Shown: positions 44,428-54,749, counted from the stretch's first letter. The stretch is DNA of 64,000 bases from Bacillus sp. MUM 116 (GCF_001866655.1 NZ_MLYR01000003.1:1-64000), one strand, 5' to 3'. Program-made: numbers and translations. The notes: a model not told the origin generated them from the letters alone.

Positions 44428-44934
44428 TTACACCCCCGTCCGTGGTTGAGCTTTACCTAAGAGAATATAACCGTCTTTTTCCTTTACAGGATAAAGATCA
44501 AGCGGTTGTGGCGGCGGTGTTCCAGGAATGTTTTTACCATTCTTTTCATAGCGGCCGAAATGGCAAGGACAAAAGAATTGGTTTGGATGTGCCTTATCCG
44601 TATTCCAGTTAACCGTACAGCCTAAATGTTTACAAATTGGTGAAAGAGCAACAATTTTCCCATTATCGTCCTTATAAATCCAGGCAGTATTGGTAACCTC
44701 GGACTCATACCATGCATCCTTTTCCTTGAAGGTAAAGTCTACACGAACAGGCTCGCTTGTTAAATCAGCCGCCTTTTGCTTCGTTGGTATGAAGTTACCG
44801 CCCGCATCTGCTTTTAATACAGGATCCACGGCAAAACGGACCATTGGCATTAGCATCCCCGCTGCCATGAAGCCACCTACACCGGTTAATGTGTAGCTTA
44901 AAAACTGGCGTCTTGTAACGCGATTCTTACTCAT
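44428..44934 (-). CDS. qcrA: Menaquinol:cytochrome c reductase, Rieske iron-sulfur subunit
   Basis: A 168-residue Rieske protein. A twin-arginine-like signal anchor, TRRQFLSYTLTGVGGFMAAGM, begins at about residue 7. The 2Fe-2S motifs CKHLGC (about 102-107) and CPCHFG (about 122-127) follow. First gene of the operon, preceded by a sigma-A type promoter. Exported folded by Tat and anchored in the membrane. Confidence 0.97.
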   Translation of the reverse strand: MSKNRVTRRQFLSYTLTGVGGFMAAGMLMPMVRFAVDPVLKADAGGNFIPTKQKAADLTSEPVRVDFTFKEKDAWYESEVTNTAWIYKDDNGKIVALSPICKHLGCTVNWNTDKAHPNQFFCPCHFGRYEKNGKNIPGTPPPQPLDLYPVKEKDGYILLGKAQPRTGV

Positions 44935-45011
44935 TCATATCCCCCCTCTATTTCTAAAATTTTAGTCCACACGGACATTTATTAAACACATATAAAACTA
45001 GGACATAATCA

Positions 45012-45040
45012 TGATATATCAATCTTTAAGCAAGGTCAAT
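45012..45040 (-). promoter_or_regulatory. Sigma-A type promoter of qcrABC
   Basis: TTGACC (45035-45040) and TATCAT (45012-45017) on the minus strand, 17-bp spacer, about 75 bp upstream of the qcrA start. Confidence 0.6.
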
Positions 45041-45078
45041 ATCATACTATTTTAAAAACATATTATTGCTGGAAAGAA

Positions 45079-45543
45079 TTACTCGTTTTGATGCCATTTA
45101 TGTGTAAATAGATTTATGAGCTGTTTAACCTGTGAATCGATGATTGATACCTTCTGAAGCTCGTCCATATTTTCGAGTGGAATCGATGGCAGCCAAATTA
45201 ACGACCCGTCAAATTTTTCTTCTTTTGATTTCCAATCGATTTCAGAAGTAATGAAGAAAATATGTTTTAACTCGCTTTTTTTGATATTTTCCTCCCATTT
45301 TTTTAATTTATTCATAGTATCTTCAATTCTTTCATTTTTTAAGTATGTATATGGGGGAAATAATAAAATTCTTCCAGTAAATTGTCTTTCCAAATAACCT
45401 GTAAGCAATGTAATGAATTCTGCCATTGCTGCAGAGTCTTTCATTTCATCTCCAAAGGAGACAGAGTAAATTGGAATAATTGCCGTGTCGATATATTCTT
45501 TAGCTCCTAAAAAGGTTTCAATGTCTTTCGGAATCCATTTCAT
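45079..45543 (-). CDS. ypiF: YpiF, DUF2487 family protein
   Basis: A 154-residue soluble protein matching DUF2487. It starts MKWIPKDIETFLGAKEYIDTAIIPI and contains LYLERQFTGRILLFPPYTYL-like strands, suggesting an alpha/beta fold. Same strand and order as B. subtilis ypiB-ypiF-qcrA. Function unknown. Confidence 0.82.
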   Translation of the reverse strand: MKWIPKDIETFLGAKEYIDTAIIPIYSVSFGDEMKDSAAMAEFITLLTGYLERQFTGRILLFPPYTYLKNERIEDTMNKLKKWEENIKKSELKHIFFITSEIDWKSKEEKFDGSLIWLPSIPLENMDELQKVSIIDSQVKQLINLFTHKWHQNE

Positions 45544-45624
45544 TTAATACACCAGCCTTTAGTTTCACTATTACTATCATATCATTTTCTACATTAACAT
45601 CAACTAGAATCATCCATTATTATA

Positions 45625-45656
45625 CAAAAAAAGAAGGCTTGCTATTGCAAGCCTCG
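45625..45656 (-). terminator. Terminator of ypiA-ypiB
   Basis: AGGCTTGC pairs with GCAAGCCT around AATA, followed by a T run on the minus strand. Confidence 0.85.
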
Positions 45657-46208
45657 CTTTTGCTCATTTTTAATCAGCTTATTTAATTTTTCGGTTAATT
45701 CTAGAAAGGCTGCTTGATCCTGATTATCTAACGCTTCATCAATTAATTGGAGCAGTTTCTCCCTTTGGAAGCGTTCAATACTCTTTTGCAGAAATTGTTC
45801 TGCAATCATCTCGTCTTTTTCATTTACCTGAAGGTGTTTCGGTACAAAAGGATTTTCTTCAAGAACAGCTGCATATTGATGTGCCTGATTCGATGCATGA
45901 AAGTTCAATTGAATAAATATTTCTTCATCACGATTTAAACGGATATCGTGAAAAGACTTTTCTGCATCTGTAGTCATCACATTTTCTTTATAAAAACGAA
46001 ATGGTACTTTATCAACACAATGGGTAGACATAATCAGTCCTCTCGGGCAATACTGTGCTTGCTCGACGAAATGAACCTTTTCCATTAATTGATCGTGGCT
46101 CATTAAATAGTTGAGAATCCATACACATTCTCTTCTTTTCAGTTGATAATGGTTCAAAAACCAGCGAATAAAGTCCTTTTTCTCGTTGACAGAAACAGGG
46201 GTTGCCAT
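45642..46208 (-). CDS. ypiB: YpiB, UPF0302 family protein
   Basis: A 188-residue UPF0302 protein: an N-terminal helical domain ([26 protein letters not shown]), a central beta part and a C-terminal [20 protein letters not shown] (about 155-175, IDEAL-type helix). It follows ypiA by 34 bp. Function unknown. Confidence 0.88.
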   Translation of the reverse strand: MATPVSVNEKKDFIRWFLNHYQLKRRECVWILNYLMSHDQLMEKVHFVEQAQYCPRGLIMSTHCVDKVPFRFYKENVMTTDAEKSFHDIRLNRDEEIFIQLNFHASNQAHQYAAVLEENPFVPKHLQVNEKDEMIAEQFLQKSIERFQREKLLQLIDEALDNQDQAAFLELTEKLNKLIKNEQKRGLQ

Positions 46209-46242
46209 ATAAGTTTCCCTCCTCTGCGCTTCTCAGCTTTAT

Positions 46243-47511
46243 TTAGTAATCTTCTGTACCTATGAGACGTTCAAGTAAATCAATATACTCTTCATTTGTT
46301 GGATCATTTTTTTGCAGCTGTTTAAAAATTTCGGCGGCGAGGACCGTTTTTCCTTCTTCAATTAAAAAATATCCGTAATCACGCAAGAAGTCTGAATTGT
46401 TTTTATAAAAAGTATATGCTGCCTCATATTTGTCTAATGCATATGAAAATTCCTCTAACCTATTATAACTAATAGCGGCATCCCATAAAAATTGGGGTTC
46501 TTCGTCTTCCTCATAATCCAGCTGGGAAATTAAATCAATAACCTCATGGTATCGATCTTGTTGAATAAACAGTTTATTTAACGTAAGAGCAGCTTCTATA
46601 TATCCAGGGTCTAATGCGAGCGCTTCCCGAAATAGCTGTTCAGCCTCGTCCGATTTCCCCAGTTTAATCGCTACTTTTCCGCCATAAAAATAGAGTTCCT
46701 TGTTGAATTCATCTTGTTTTATTCCCTCTTGAATCGTGATTGAGCTATTTTCCAGTTCTTCTTCACGTTCATATGCTTGAGCAAGTGGTAAATATAAAGA
46801 GTGGTACTCGGGGTCGAGCACTTTTAATTCCTCAAATTTTTCAATGGCAATCCGGTTATAATCTGCTTGAAGGGCTGTGAATGCATAACCAAAAAGTGTG
46901 TTAATTTCCAGCTTTTCATCTAGTGCTTTATCAAAATAGGTTAGGGCTTCTTCAAATGCACCAGAGGAGCTTAACAATTCGGCCATCCGTTGATAAATAT
47001 TGACGCCGGCAATAATACTGTGCTCCTTTAATACGATTTCATATGCGGCAATCGCCTTGATGATTTCACCTTGTTCGCTATAAAGCTCTCCAAGAGCAAA
47101 ATCAATGATTACCTCTTCAGGTAAGATTTCCTTAGCTTTTAGTAGCTTTCTTTCACAAACTTCGTAAAGTCCTTGAACTTGGTATAAGTCAGCAAGCAAT
47201 AATAACGATTGTCCATAATTTGGATCTTGTTCGGAAATTCTTTCAAGAACAAGTATCGCGCTCTCCTCTTCACCTGCTTCAACCTGGATCTCACCAAGAA
47301 GGACAAGAAGTTCACCCTCCTCAGGATAAATTTCTAAAAGATTTTCAACTAGAGCTTTTGCTTCTTCTAAAAATCCAAACTGGTACAATTCCTCTGCTAA
47401 AAGGAATTTTTCGTCAGACATGCCGCTGTTTAATACAACATTATATTCATTTAATGCTTCTTTATGTTGACCTTTTTCCAACATTTGAATAATTTTATTT
47501 ATACGGTCCAT
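46243..47511 (-). CDS. ypiA: TPR repeat protein YpiA
   Basis: A 422-residue protein made almost wholly of tetratricopeptide repeats, about ten helix pairs with the W/L/G/Y-A-F/A-P pattern. Examples are GELLVLLGEIQVEAGEEESAI and KELYFYGGKVAIKLGKSDEAEQLFREALALDP. No signal peptide. Expected scaffold for protein interactions. Conserved neighbour of ypiB and the aromatic operon in Bacillus. Confidence 0.9.
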   Translation of the reverse strand: MDRINKIIQMLEKGQHKEALNEYNVVLNSGMSDEKFLLAEELYQFGFLEEAKALVENLLEIYPEEGELLVLLGEIQVEAGEEESAILVLERISEQDPNYGQSLLLLADLYQVQGLYEVCERKLLKAKEILPEEVIIDFALGELYSEQGEIIKAIAAYEIVLKEHSIIAGVNIYQRMAELLSSSGAFEEALTYFDKALDEKLEINTLFGYAFTALQADYNRIAIEKFEELKVLDPEYHSLYLPLAQAYEREEELENSSITIQEGIKQDEFNKELYFYGGKVAIKLGKSDEAEQLFREALALDPGYIEAALTLNKLFIQQDRYHEVIDLISQLDYEEDEEPQFLWDAAISYNRLEEFSYALDKYEAAYTFYKNNSDFLRDYGYFLIEEGKTVLAAEIFKQLQKNDPTNEEYIDLLERLIGTEDY

Positions 47512-47542
47512 TGTTTTATCCTCTCGTCCAAAAGGTTTCCGG

Positions 47543-48442
47543 TTAAATTGTAAAATAGGATGGAGTTTTTACTTTAACATATTCGCCATTCCCCGGTCTA
47601 TAAAAAACATCCCCTCCGGAGCGAACAACCTTTCCTTTATGAATTGTAACAACAAGTCTATTACCATGATAATGAAATAAATTCACTTCATCAACATTCT
47701 TGATTTCTCTATCCTTTAAATAAAGATTATAGCTTACCTCAGCCCCATGCATTAAACTGGCTTTTTGCGGATAAAGACCTATTTTATTTAAGACACATGC
47801 CGAAAGTGGTTCATTTTCAGGCAATTCCTCTAAAAGACATGGGATTTTTTCTTTTACCATGATGATTTTCCATTTGCTCAAGATATCTTTGGATTCTTTT
47901 TTGTCTATTGAAGATATGATTGGGATTAGAGGGTTATTAAAAGGAAATATAGCATCTCTAATCCATCCCCAGGGAACTTTCTCCAAATCATCTGCTTTAT
48001 TTATTTCTACAAAAATAGCCGGTATCCTTTCTCTTTTGCAAATTCGAATGAATGATTGTGTCACCAATTTTAGAGGTATTTTGACACCTATGATAAAATC
48101 AACGGGACTACCCATAAGGGAAGTCTTCATCTCCCGCATTTTATCAAGTATGTCTTTTTCGTAGGAAACATTTACGAAAGTTAGGATGGCCGTACACCCT
48201 TTTAATAAAAATTGTTCAGTCATATATTTTTTTATTTCTTGAAATGTTCCCTTATAAGGGATTTTGTTGTTTAGAAGAACAAAAGCAGGGGTCATAATGT
48301 AGGATTCTGCATTCATTTTCATCCACTTGTATTGCTTAACCTCTGTTTGTATTGAGGCAATCCTATTTTCCTTAATTAGCAGTGAACGTCTTAGTAATTG
48401 ATTATCTTTAAGAATATTGGCATTTTCGATTATATAGGCCAC
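47543..48442 (-). CDS. Amidohydrolase-like protein lacking metal ligands
   Basis: A 299-residue protein with the outline of an amidohydrolase. It has a composite beta-sandwich start (YIIENANILKDNQLL...SLLIKENRIASIQ), then SYIMTPAFVLLNNKIPYKG where active enzymes have a PG-x-I-D-x-H-x-H motif, KGCTAILTFVNV, and a closing strand LVVTIHKGKVVRSGGDV. The D-x-H-x-H ligands are all replaced and the chain is shorter than the usual 370-400 residues. It sits between aroA and ypiA, and I do not recall it there in B. subtilis. Probably a non-catalytic homologue; role unknown. Confidence 0.6.
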   Translation of the reverse strand: MAYIIENANILKDNQLLRRSLLIKENRIASIQTEVKQYKWMKMNAESYIMTPAFVLLNNKIPYKGTFQEIKKYMTEQFLLKGCTAILTFVNVSYEKDILDKMREMKTSLMGSPVDFIIGVKIPLKLVTQSFIRICKRERIPAIFVEINKADDLEKVPWGWIRDAIFPFNNPLIPIISSIDKKESKDILSKWKIIMVKEKIPCLLEELPENEPLSACVLNKIGLYPQKASLMHGAEVSYNLYLKDREIKNVDEVNLFHYHGNRLVVTIHKGKVVRSGGDVFYRPGNGEYVKVKTPSYFTI

Positions 48443-48515
48443 AAAATCCCCCCTTAACTTGTCTATAAAACAAGCTATGATGGAATTTGCAAAATATTCC
48501 TTCCTGATTTTCAGA

Positions 48516-48542
48516 AAAAAAAGCTGCGTAAATGCAGCTTTT
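48516..48542 (-). terminator. Terminator of the aro operon
   Basis: AAAGCTGC pairs with GCAGCTTT around ATTTAC, followed by eight T on the minus strand, overlapping the aroA stop codon. Confidence 0.85.
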
Positions 48543-49830
48543 ACTTAATCAATGAATGTAGATGGTCAAAAAAGTTAGGATATGATACAGAGATGCATTC
48601 AGGATTTTCAAGAATCACTTCTTTTTTACATAGCAGTGAAGCAATCGCGAGCATCATTCCAATTCGATGGTCACCATGACTGGACACCGTTCCCCCAATT
48701 AGGTCTGATTTACCTTGAATAATCATTCCATCATCAGTGGCTTTAATGTTTGCGCCTAATTTGGTTAATTCATTTACGACGGTGTCAATTCGGTTTGTTT
48801 CCTTTACTTTTAGTTCTTCCGCATCCCTAATGATTGTGGTACCTTCCGCCTGGGTAGCCAATAGGGCGATAATAGGGATTTCATCAATTAATCTTGGAAT
48901 AATCTCTCCTTGTACAACGGTACCCTTCAATTTAGAGGTTTTAATGACGATATCCCCAACTGGTTCAAAAGAGTTTTCATCCTGATCTTGAATTTGTATA
49001 TCGGCACCCATTGCCTGCATAACCTCAATAATTCCCGTTCTGGTAGGGTTTAAACCAACATTTTTCAAGGTGATTTCACTTCCTTCGACAATGGCGCTTG
49101 CGACAAGGAAGAAGGCTGCAGATGATATATCACCCGGTACATGAATGGTTGCGCCTTTTAGCTGTTGACCACCTTTTACTTTAATAGTCAGATTGTCTTT
49201 CTCGATTTCACCGCCAAATTTACGGATCATTCTTTCGGTATGATCCCTTGTTTCTGCTGGTTCAATGAGGGTTGTTTCTCCTTCAGCCTGTAGTCCTGCT
49301 AAAATAAGCGCTGATTTTACTTGTGCGCTTGCAACAGGCAGTTCATAGGTAAAAGAAGTAAGTTTGCCGCCGCGAATAGATAATGGCGTGTATGCACCGT
49401 TCTCGCGTCCGTCTATTTGTGCTCTCATTTGTTTCAAAGGATTCGTTACTCTTGTCATCGGTCTTTTGCCAATTGATGTATCACCAATTAGCGTATTAAA
49501 AAAAGATCTGCCGGCAAGAATCCCCATTAATAAGCGAATTGTCGTTCCAGAATTTCCGACATCCAGTACTTCATTGGGCTCGGTTAAACCTTCAAAGCCT
49601 TTTCCAATAATCTGAAGTTGATTACCTTCTACAGTAATATTTACGCCAAGCTTTCTAAAGCAGGAAATTGTACTTAAACAGTCTTCGCCAAGTAAAAAAT
49701 TGCTTACCCTTGTTTCTCCATAGGCGATTGACCCAAACATAACGGATCGGTGAGAGATGGATTTATCCCCCGGTATATCAAGTTGTCCGGTTAAGTCCCT
49801 AACGTTCGTTTTTAGTTGTAAATCTTTCAT
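48541..49830 (-). CDS. aroA: 3-phosphoshikimate 1-carboxyvinyltransferase (EPSP synthase)
   Basis: A 429-residue enzyme joining shikimate 3-phosphate and PEP (called aroE in B. subtilis). Motifs are [20 protein letters not shown] (about 18-37), [18 protein letters not shown] (class II-like NSGTT), [28 protein letters not shown] and [14 protein letters not shown]. Last gene of the aromatic operon. Class II EPSP synthases tend to tolerate glyphosate; class is inferred from motif spacing. Confidence 0.96.
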   Translation of the reverse strand: MKDLQLKTNVRDLTGQLDIPGDKSISHRSVMFGSIAYGETRVSNFLLGEDCLSTISCFRKLGVNITVEGNQLQIIGKGFEGLTEPNEVLDVGNSGTTIRLLMGILAGRSFFNTLIGDTSIGKRPMTRVTNPLKQMRAQIDGRENGAYTPLSIRGGKLTSFTYELPVASAQVKSALILAGLQAEGETTLIEPAETRDHTERMIRKFGGEIEKDNLTIKVKGGQQLKGATIHVPGDISSAAFFLVASAIVEGSEITLKNVGLNPTRTGIIEVMQAMGADIQIQDQDENSFEPVGDIVIKTSKLKGTVVQGEIIPRLIDEIPIIALLATQAEGTTIIRDAEELKVKETNRIDTVVNELTKLGANIKATDDGMIIQGKSDLIGGTVSSHGDHRIGMMLAIASLLCKKEVILENPECISVSYPNFFDHLHSLIK

Positions 49831-49843
49831 TTAAATCACCTTT

Positions 49844-50947
49844 TTACCCTATTGATGTTTCATAACTAGAATAATTAGCAATACATTGCTCTGCTCTTTC
49901 TCGATCTTCTTCTGTTTGAAAGCTAATAACAAGAATCCCGTATATTTCTTCTCTAGTTTCAATAATTCGAATATTGGTAATACTGATATTTTCCTTGGCA
50001 AGATAGCCTGTAACCTCTGATATAACCCCAGGATAGTCAGGAACGTCCACATATAAATCATAAAATGCCGGAATTGCTCCCTTTTCTCTGACAGGCAGGC
50101 GGTCGCGGAATTGTTTCGCTTGTTGAAAGTATTGAAAGATGGCATGACTATTTTCTTCTTCCAGTAATACTTTAACCCCATTCATTTCCTCTTGCCATTG
50201 ATCAAGCAGACCAATTAAAATCTCTCGATTATTCAATAAAATATCTTTCCACATTTCCGGACTGCTTGAAGCAATCCTTGTCGTATCTCGAAATCCGCCG
50301 GCAGCAAGACGGGGTATCAATTTCTCTTCTGTCGTCAACTTTTCCGTTTGGCGAACAAGCGAAGCAGCAATAATATGTGGAAAATGACTAACGACTCCAG
50401 TAAGAAAATCATGATTTTCAGCAGAAATCGTTAAAAATTTGGCCTTTGTTCCTTTAAGCCAAAATTTTAGTTCTTCCAACCTCGCATTTTCAAAATGCCC
50501 TTCGGGGGTAAATAAATAAAATGCATTTTCAAATAAAATTTCTTTTGCTGCAGTAACACCGCTTTTATGGGAACCGGCCATCGGATGGCCGCCAATAAAA
50601 GTAAATCCTTTTTCTTTTAATTTGCAGGCACTCTCAACAATTTTTCTTTTTGTACTTCCTGTATCTGTCACAATTACTTCCGGAATTAATGGCAACTCAG
50701 ACAAAAGTTCAATTATTGCCTTCGTTTCGTTAACAGGTGCAGAAATAATAATTAAATCAGCCGAAAGAGCACCCTCTTGGATACTTTCGGCCGCAGTATC
50801 AATTACTCCCAGCATTTTTGCCAGACGCACTTGTTCAATATTGATATCAAATCCGATAATTGTGGCATCTTTATGTTCTTTTCTTATACACAATGCCAGG
50901 GAACCACCAATTAACCCTAACCCAATGACAAAAACACGGCCTTTCAA
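49844..50947 (-). CDS. tyrA: Prephenate dehydrogenase with C-terminal ACT domain
   Basis: A 367-residue NAD-dependent enzyme of tyrosine synthesis. The Rossmann motif is VIGLGLIGGSLALCI (about 6-20), the substrate region GGHPMAGSHKSGV has the catalytic His, and the C-terminal ACT domain (about 295-360) contains VDVPDYPGVISEVTGYLAKENISITNI for feedback control. The start is a TTG at 50947, seven bases after AGGAGGT. Between hisC and aroA. Confidence 0.95.
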   Translation of the reverse strand: MKGRVFVIGLGLIGGSLALCIRKEHKDATIIGFDINIEQVRLAKMLGVIDTAAESIQEGALSADLIIISAPVNETKAIIELLSELPLIPEVIVTDTGSTKRKIVESACKLKEKGFTFIGGHPMAGSHKSGVTAAKEILFENAFYLFTPEGHFENARLEELKFWLKGTKAKFLTISAENHDFLTGVVSHFPHIIAASLVRQTEKLTTEEKLIPRLAAGGFRDTTRIASSSPEMWKDILLNNREILIGLLDQWQEEMNGVKVLLEEENSHAIFQYFQQAKQFRDRLPVREKGAIPAFYDLYVDVPDYPGVISEVTGYLAKENISITNIRIIETREEIYGILVISFQTEEDRERAEQCIANYSSYETSIG

Positions 50948-50959
50948 AAGATATACCTC

Positions 50960-52072
50960 CTACTTTACCTGATGCTGTTCCACACGGCTTTCGCTAAGGA
51001 ACTCACTAAGCACTTTTAGCAAGCCTTCATTTTGTTCAAATGAACCTACCGTAATTCTAACAGAAGTTGGGAATCCAAGTGCCTTTCCTGAACGAACAAT
51101 ATACCCGCGTTCTAACAAAAATTGAAAGATTTTGTCTCCATCCTCATTAAAATCAATCAAAATAAAGTTTGTTTGGGATGGATAATAGGTAAGTTGATTT
51201 TGCTCACAAAATTGATAATACTGTTCAAGACCCTGCCTATTTACTCGTTGACATTCCTGAATAAACTCAGAATCCGCGAGTGCTGCAGAGGCTGCCAACT
51301 GACCGAATGAATTAACATTAAATGGCTCTCTGGCTGGTTCAAGAGCAGTAATAATTTTAGGGGTGGCGACTCCATAACCAATTCTTAACGATGCAAGGCC
51401 ATAAATTTTCGAAAATGTTCTTAAGACAATTAAATTTAGATATTTTCTGGTTAACGCAATGGAATCATAATAATCATCAGCCACAACATATTCAAAATAA
51501 GCCTCATCAAGGACAACCAAAACCTCAGGAGGTACTTTTTCCAGGAAGGAAACTAATTTATTTTCAGGAATATATGTACCTGTCGGGTTGTTTGGACTGC
51601 ATACCCAAACAACGTTTGTTTTTTCATCAATCGCCGCAAGCATTCCATCTAAGTCATGCTCACCATTGATTAAAGGAACTTCCTTTATGATTGCCCCTTC
51701 TATTTCTGCATTGTGTTTATACTGTGAAAACGTATGTGTTGCCATTACTGTGCTGGCATCAGGATGAAGCAACGCCCTTGAAATCATTTGAATAAGGTTA
51801 TCAGACCCATTTCCAAAGATTATTTCATCTTGTTCAACCTGTAAAAATGAAGCCAAGTTTTCCCTTAGATTGGTTGCATAACCATCGGGATAAACGGCCA
51901 GACCAATATCATTTGATTGCAGTGTTGAAAGCACCTTTTTTGAACATCCAAATGGGTTCTCATTTGATGCCAGCTTAACAATTTGCGCAAGATTATATTG
52001 TCTTTTTACGGATTCAATTGATTTCCCCGGTTGGTACGGAGTTAAGCGTAATAATTGTTCTTTCCATCTCAT
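50960..52072 (-). CDS. hisC: Histidinol-phosphate/aromatic aminotransferase
   Basis: A 370-residue PLP aminotransferase that serves histidine synthesis and, in Bacillus, also phenylalanine and tyrosine. The start YQPGKSIE, then LASNENPFGCS, WVCSPNNPTGTYI, VLDEAYFEY, and the PLP-lysine in RTFSKIYGLASLRIGYG are all present. ATG 52072 follows GGTGGAG; an upstream in-frame start overlaps that site. It begins only 36 bp after aroH; trp genes that lie here in B. subtilis are absent. Confidence 0.95.
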   Translation of the reverse strand: MRWKEQLLRLTPYQPGKSIESVKRQYNLAQIVKLASNENPFGCSKKVLSTLQSNDIGLAVYPDGYATNLRENLASFLQVEQDEIIFGNGSDNLIQMISRALLHPDASTVMATHTFSQYKHNAEIEGAIIKEVPLINGEHDLDGMLAAIDEKTNVVWVCSPNNPTGTYIPENKLVSFLEKVPPEVLVVLDEAYFEYVVADDYYDSIALTRKYLNLIVLRTFSKIYGLASLRIGYGVATPKIITALEPAREPFNVNSFGQLAASAALADSEFIQECQRVNRQGLEQYYQFCEQNQLTYYPSQTNFILIDFNEDGDKIFQFLLERGYIVRSGKALGFPTSVRITVGSFEQNEGLLKVLSEFLSESRVEQHQVK

Positions 52073-52108
52073 TTTTCTCCACCCCATCGTAAGAAAATTG
52101 ATAACTCA

Positions 52109-52483
52109 TTAAAGCTCTTTAATATTACCTAAATCTGGCCGTAAAACTTTTGCATCTCTTAAATAGATATGATTGATTTCTTCCTGCAATTTTTCCGTAT
52201 TCACATGCATCATAATTCTAACACAATTTTTTAATGAATTTTGGACAGGAACTTCCCGCATACACATAACGGGTACATAAGTCCAACTGGCAAACTTCCG
52301 TAGTGCCTTGGCCGGAAATGTCGCATCCAAATCCTCCGTAGTAGAAATAAAAACAGATGCAACAGAAGTTGGGTGAATCTGATTGCTATCGATGATTTCC
52401 TTTATGAGCTCTTCAGTCGCAGAAATTATCTCATCTTCTGTATTTCCGCTAACTGTAATCGCTCCCCTCACCCCTCTAATCAT
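52109..52483 (-). CDS. aroH: Chorismate mutase AroH class
   Basis: A 124-residue monofunctional, trimeric chorismate mutase converting chorismate to prephenate. It starts MIRGVRGAITVSGNTEDEI with the active-site R7, and has FISTTEDLDATFPAKALR (E78 equivalent) and VPVMCMREVPV (R90 equivalent). Between aroB and hisC. Confidence 0.97.
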   Translation of the reverse strand: MIRGVRGAITVSGNTEDEIISATEELIKEIIDSNQIHPTSVASVFISTTEDLDATFPAKALRKFASWTYVPVMCMREVPVQNSLKNCVRIMMHVNTEKLQEEINHIYLRDAKVLRPDLGNIKEL

Positions 52484-52500
52484 GAAAAGTTCCCCCTTGT

Positions 52501-53571
52501 TTAAAAATTATTAAGTTCTTTTAATAATAAATCTTCAGGAATTTCCTCTAGACATGGTTTGCCAATTTGTTCAAGTAATACAAATCGAATTGTTTCACCA
52601 ATCGTTTTTTTATCTTGTTTCATTTTTTGAATTAGTTGTTCATTTACTAATCCATCCGGGATTTTAGTGGCATAGCCGAGTCTTTGCACCCATTCAATAA
52701 ATTCATTCAAATTAAATGAAAGTCCTTTTAGTTTCATACCTAATTCAAGAGCAAAAACCATCCCAATCATAACAGCTTCACCATGAGTAAAATTACCATA
52801 GCCCATTTCTGATTCAATTGCATGTCCAAGAGTGTGACCGAAATTCAAATACGCACGTACTCCCGTTTCTTTCTCATCTCTTGAAACAAATTCGTTTTTT
52901 ATGGCTATTCCTTTTGTTAATGAATAGGTCAATTGTTCCGTTGTTAAAGTCGCAAGATTATTTATATTGGTTCTCAGCCAACCATAGAAATCAAAATCGT
53001 GAATTAGGGCGTGTTTTATCACCTCTGCAAATCCGGAGCGAATTTCCTGGCCGGATAATGTAGAGAGTAATTCAAGATCATAAAAAACCGCTTCAGGCTG
53101 ATGAAAAGCACCAATCATATTTTTTCCCAATGGATGGTTAATCGCTACCTTTCCGCCTACCGCACTATCATGAGCTAAAATGGTAGTCGGAATTTGAATA
53201 AAAGGGATCCCCCTCATAAAAGAAGCGGCAACAAATCCGGATAAATCTCCTACCGCCCCGCCGCCAAGTGCGAGGACTACCGATTTTCGATCTATTCGAT
53301 TTTCCAATGCTGTCCCTAATGCCGAATAAAAAACTTCAAATGTTTTAGCCTTCTCGCCACTTGGGGCGGTAAAGATAACAGGTTCCAAAGGCTTAAGGCA
53401 GTCCAGTAATTTTTCAAGATGAAGATTACCAACTGTCTCATCAGTAATAATTAAAATCTTTGTAAGATTGTTAAAATGCTTGTCTAAAAAAGAGCGAATT
53501 TCCTTGCGAATCCCTTCCCCTACAAATACTTCATAGTTTTTTGACGCAGTCTGTATCGGAATGATTTGCAT
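52501..53571 (-). CDS. aroB: 3-dehydroquinate synthase
   Basis: A 356-residue NAD- and zinc-dependent enzyme, second step of the shikimate pathway. Motifs are ALGGGAVGDLSGFVAASFMRG, IPTTILAHDSAVGGKVAIN, GFAEVIKHALI (Zn ligand Glu) and LNFGHTLGHAIE (Zn histidines). Its ATG overlaps the aroC stop (TAATG), so translation is coupled. Confidence 0.97.
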   Translation of the reverse strand: MQIIPIQTASKNYEVFVGEGIRKEIRSFLDKHFNNLTKILIITDETVGNLHLEKLLDCLKPLEPVIFTAPSGEKAKTFEVFYSALGTALENRIDRKSVVLALGGGAVGDLSGFVAASFMRGIPFIQIPTTILAHDSAVGGKVAINHPLGKNMIGAFHQPEAVFYDLELLSTLSGQEIRSGFAEVIKHALIHDFDFYGWLRTNINNLATLTTEQLTYSLTKGIAIKNEFVSRDEKETGVRAYLNFGHTLGHAIESEMGYGNFTHGEAVMIGMVFALELGMKLKGLSFNLNEFIEWVQRLGYATKIPDGLVNEQLIQKMKQDKKTIGETIRFVLLEQIGKPCLEEIPEDLLLKELNNF

Positions 53572-54749
53572 TAGAATTCCCTCGCATATTCCCGCTGTCT
53601 TCTAATTTCCTCAGCAAACGTATCGAAGCGGTCGCTATAGAATTGGTCAACAAGTGCAGCCGCAAGTTCCCATGCGACTGCATTTTCTGCTACCACTGCC
53701 GCAGCGGGTACAGCGCAGCTATCGGATCGTTCAACACTTGCAGAAAACGGCTCCTTTGAATCAATGTCAACACTCATTAACGGCTTATAAAGTGTTGGGA
53801 TTGGTTTCATAACCCCGCGGACTACGATTGGCATTCCTGTCGTCATACCACCCTCAAAGCCACCAAGACGATTGGTTTTTCTGTAATAGCCGTTTTCTTT
53901 ATCCCAGGCAATCTCATCATGAACTTCACTTCCAGGCTTCCTTGCTGCTTCAAAACCTATCCCGATTTCTACCCCTTTAAAGGCATTAATACCGACAATA
54001 GCCGCTGCTAATTTTGAGTCTAATTTCCGATCATAATGCACATAGCTTCCAACACCTGCCGGCATACCTGTCGCAATAACCTCTACAACTCCACCGATGG
54101 AATCACCATTTTTCTTAGCATCGTCAATCGCAGCCATCATTTTCTGTGCTGCATCAGGGTCTGCACATCGAACAGGGGATTGTTCAGTCAATTCCTTAAG
54201 GGACTCATACGATAATGAAGGGTCAATTTCTGCTTTAATTCCGGCAATTTCAACGACATGTGAAATAAGTTCAATTCCCAACAATGATAATAGTTTCTTT
54301 GCCGCAGCACCGGCTGCCACTCTTACGGTTGTTTCACGTGCTGACGATCGTTCCAGAACATTTCTCATGTCACGATGACCATATTTAATCGCCCCGTTTA
54401 AATCAGCATGTCCAGGACGTGGCCGGGTAATTTTTCTTTTTATTTCATCCTCTTCCCCTTCAAGAAGCGGTTCTGCACCCATGATTTTTGTCCAATGTTT
54501 CCAGTCATTATTTTTTACCACTAAAGCAACCGGTGAACCAAGCGTATACCCATGGCGGATACCCGATGCTATTTCAACTGTATCTTTTTCGATTTGCATT
54601 CTTCTCCCACGGCCATACCCTTTTTGCCTTCTGGCTAACTCCTGGTTTATATCATCAGCTAACAATGGCATCCCCGCAGGAAGACCTTCGATGATGGTAG
54701 TTAATTGAGGTCCATGGGATTCTCCTGCTGTTAAATATCTCATTCCCAT
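53571..54749 (-). CDS. aroC: Chorismate synthase
   Basis: A 392-residue FMN-dependent enzyme making chorismate (aroF in B. subtilis). Signatures are [18 protein letters not shown] (about 9-26), [42 protein letters not shown] and [13 protein letters not shown]. First gene of the aromatic operon. In B. subtilis cheR lies between ndk and this gene; here only about 160 bp of noncoding sequence remain. Confidence 0.97.
   Translation of the reverse strand: MGMRYLTAGESHGPQLTTIIEGLPAGMPLLADDINQELARRQKGYGRGRRMQIEKDTVEIASGIRHGYTLGSPVALVVKNNDWKHWTKIMGAEPLLEGEEDEIKRKITRPRPGHADLNGAIKYGHRDMRNVLERSSARETTVRVAAGAAAKKLLSLLGIELISHVVEIAGIKAEIDPSLSYESLKELTEQSPVRCADPDAAQKMMAAIDDAKKNGDSIGGVVEVIATGMPAGVGSYVHYDRKLDSKLAAAIVGINAFKGVEIGIGFEAARKPGSEVHDEIAWDKENGYYRKTNRLGGFEGGMTTGMPIVVRGVMKPIPTLYKPLMSVDIDSKEPFSASVERSDSCAVPAAAVVAENAVAWELAAALVDQFYSDRFDTFAEEIRRQREYAREF

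Noticed and set aside
52073-52109. Possible T-box or TRAP-type leader before hisC
   Set aside because: The gap is only about 36 bp, without T-box motif or GAG/UAG repeats.
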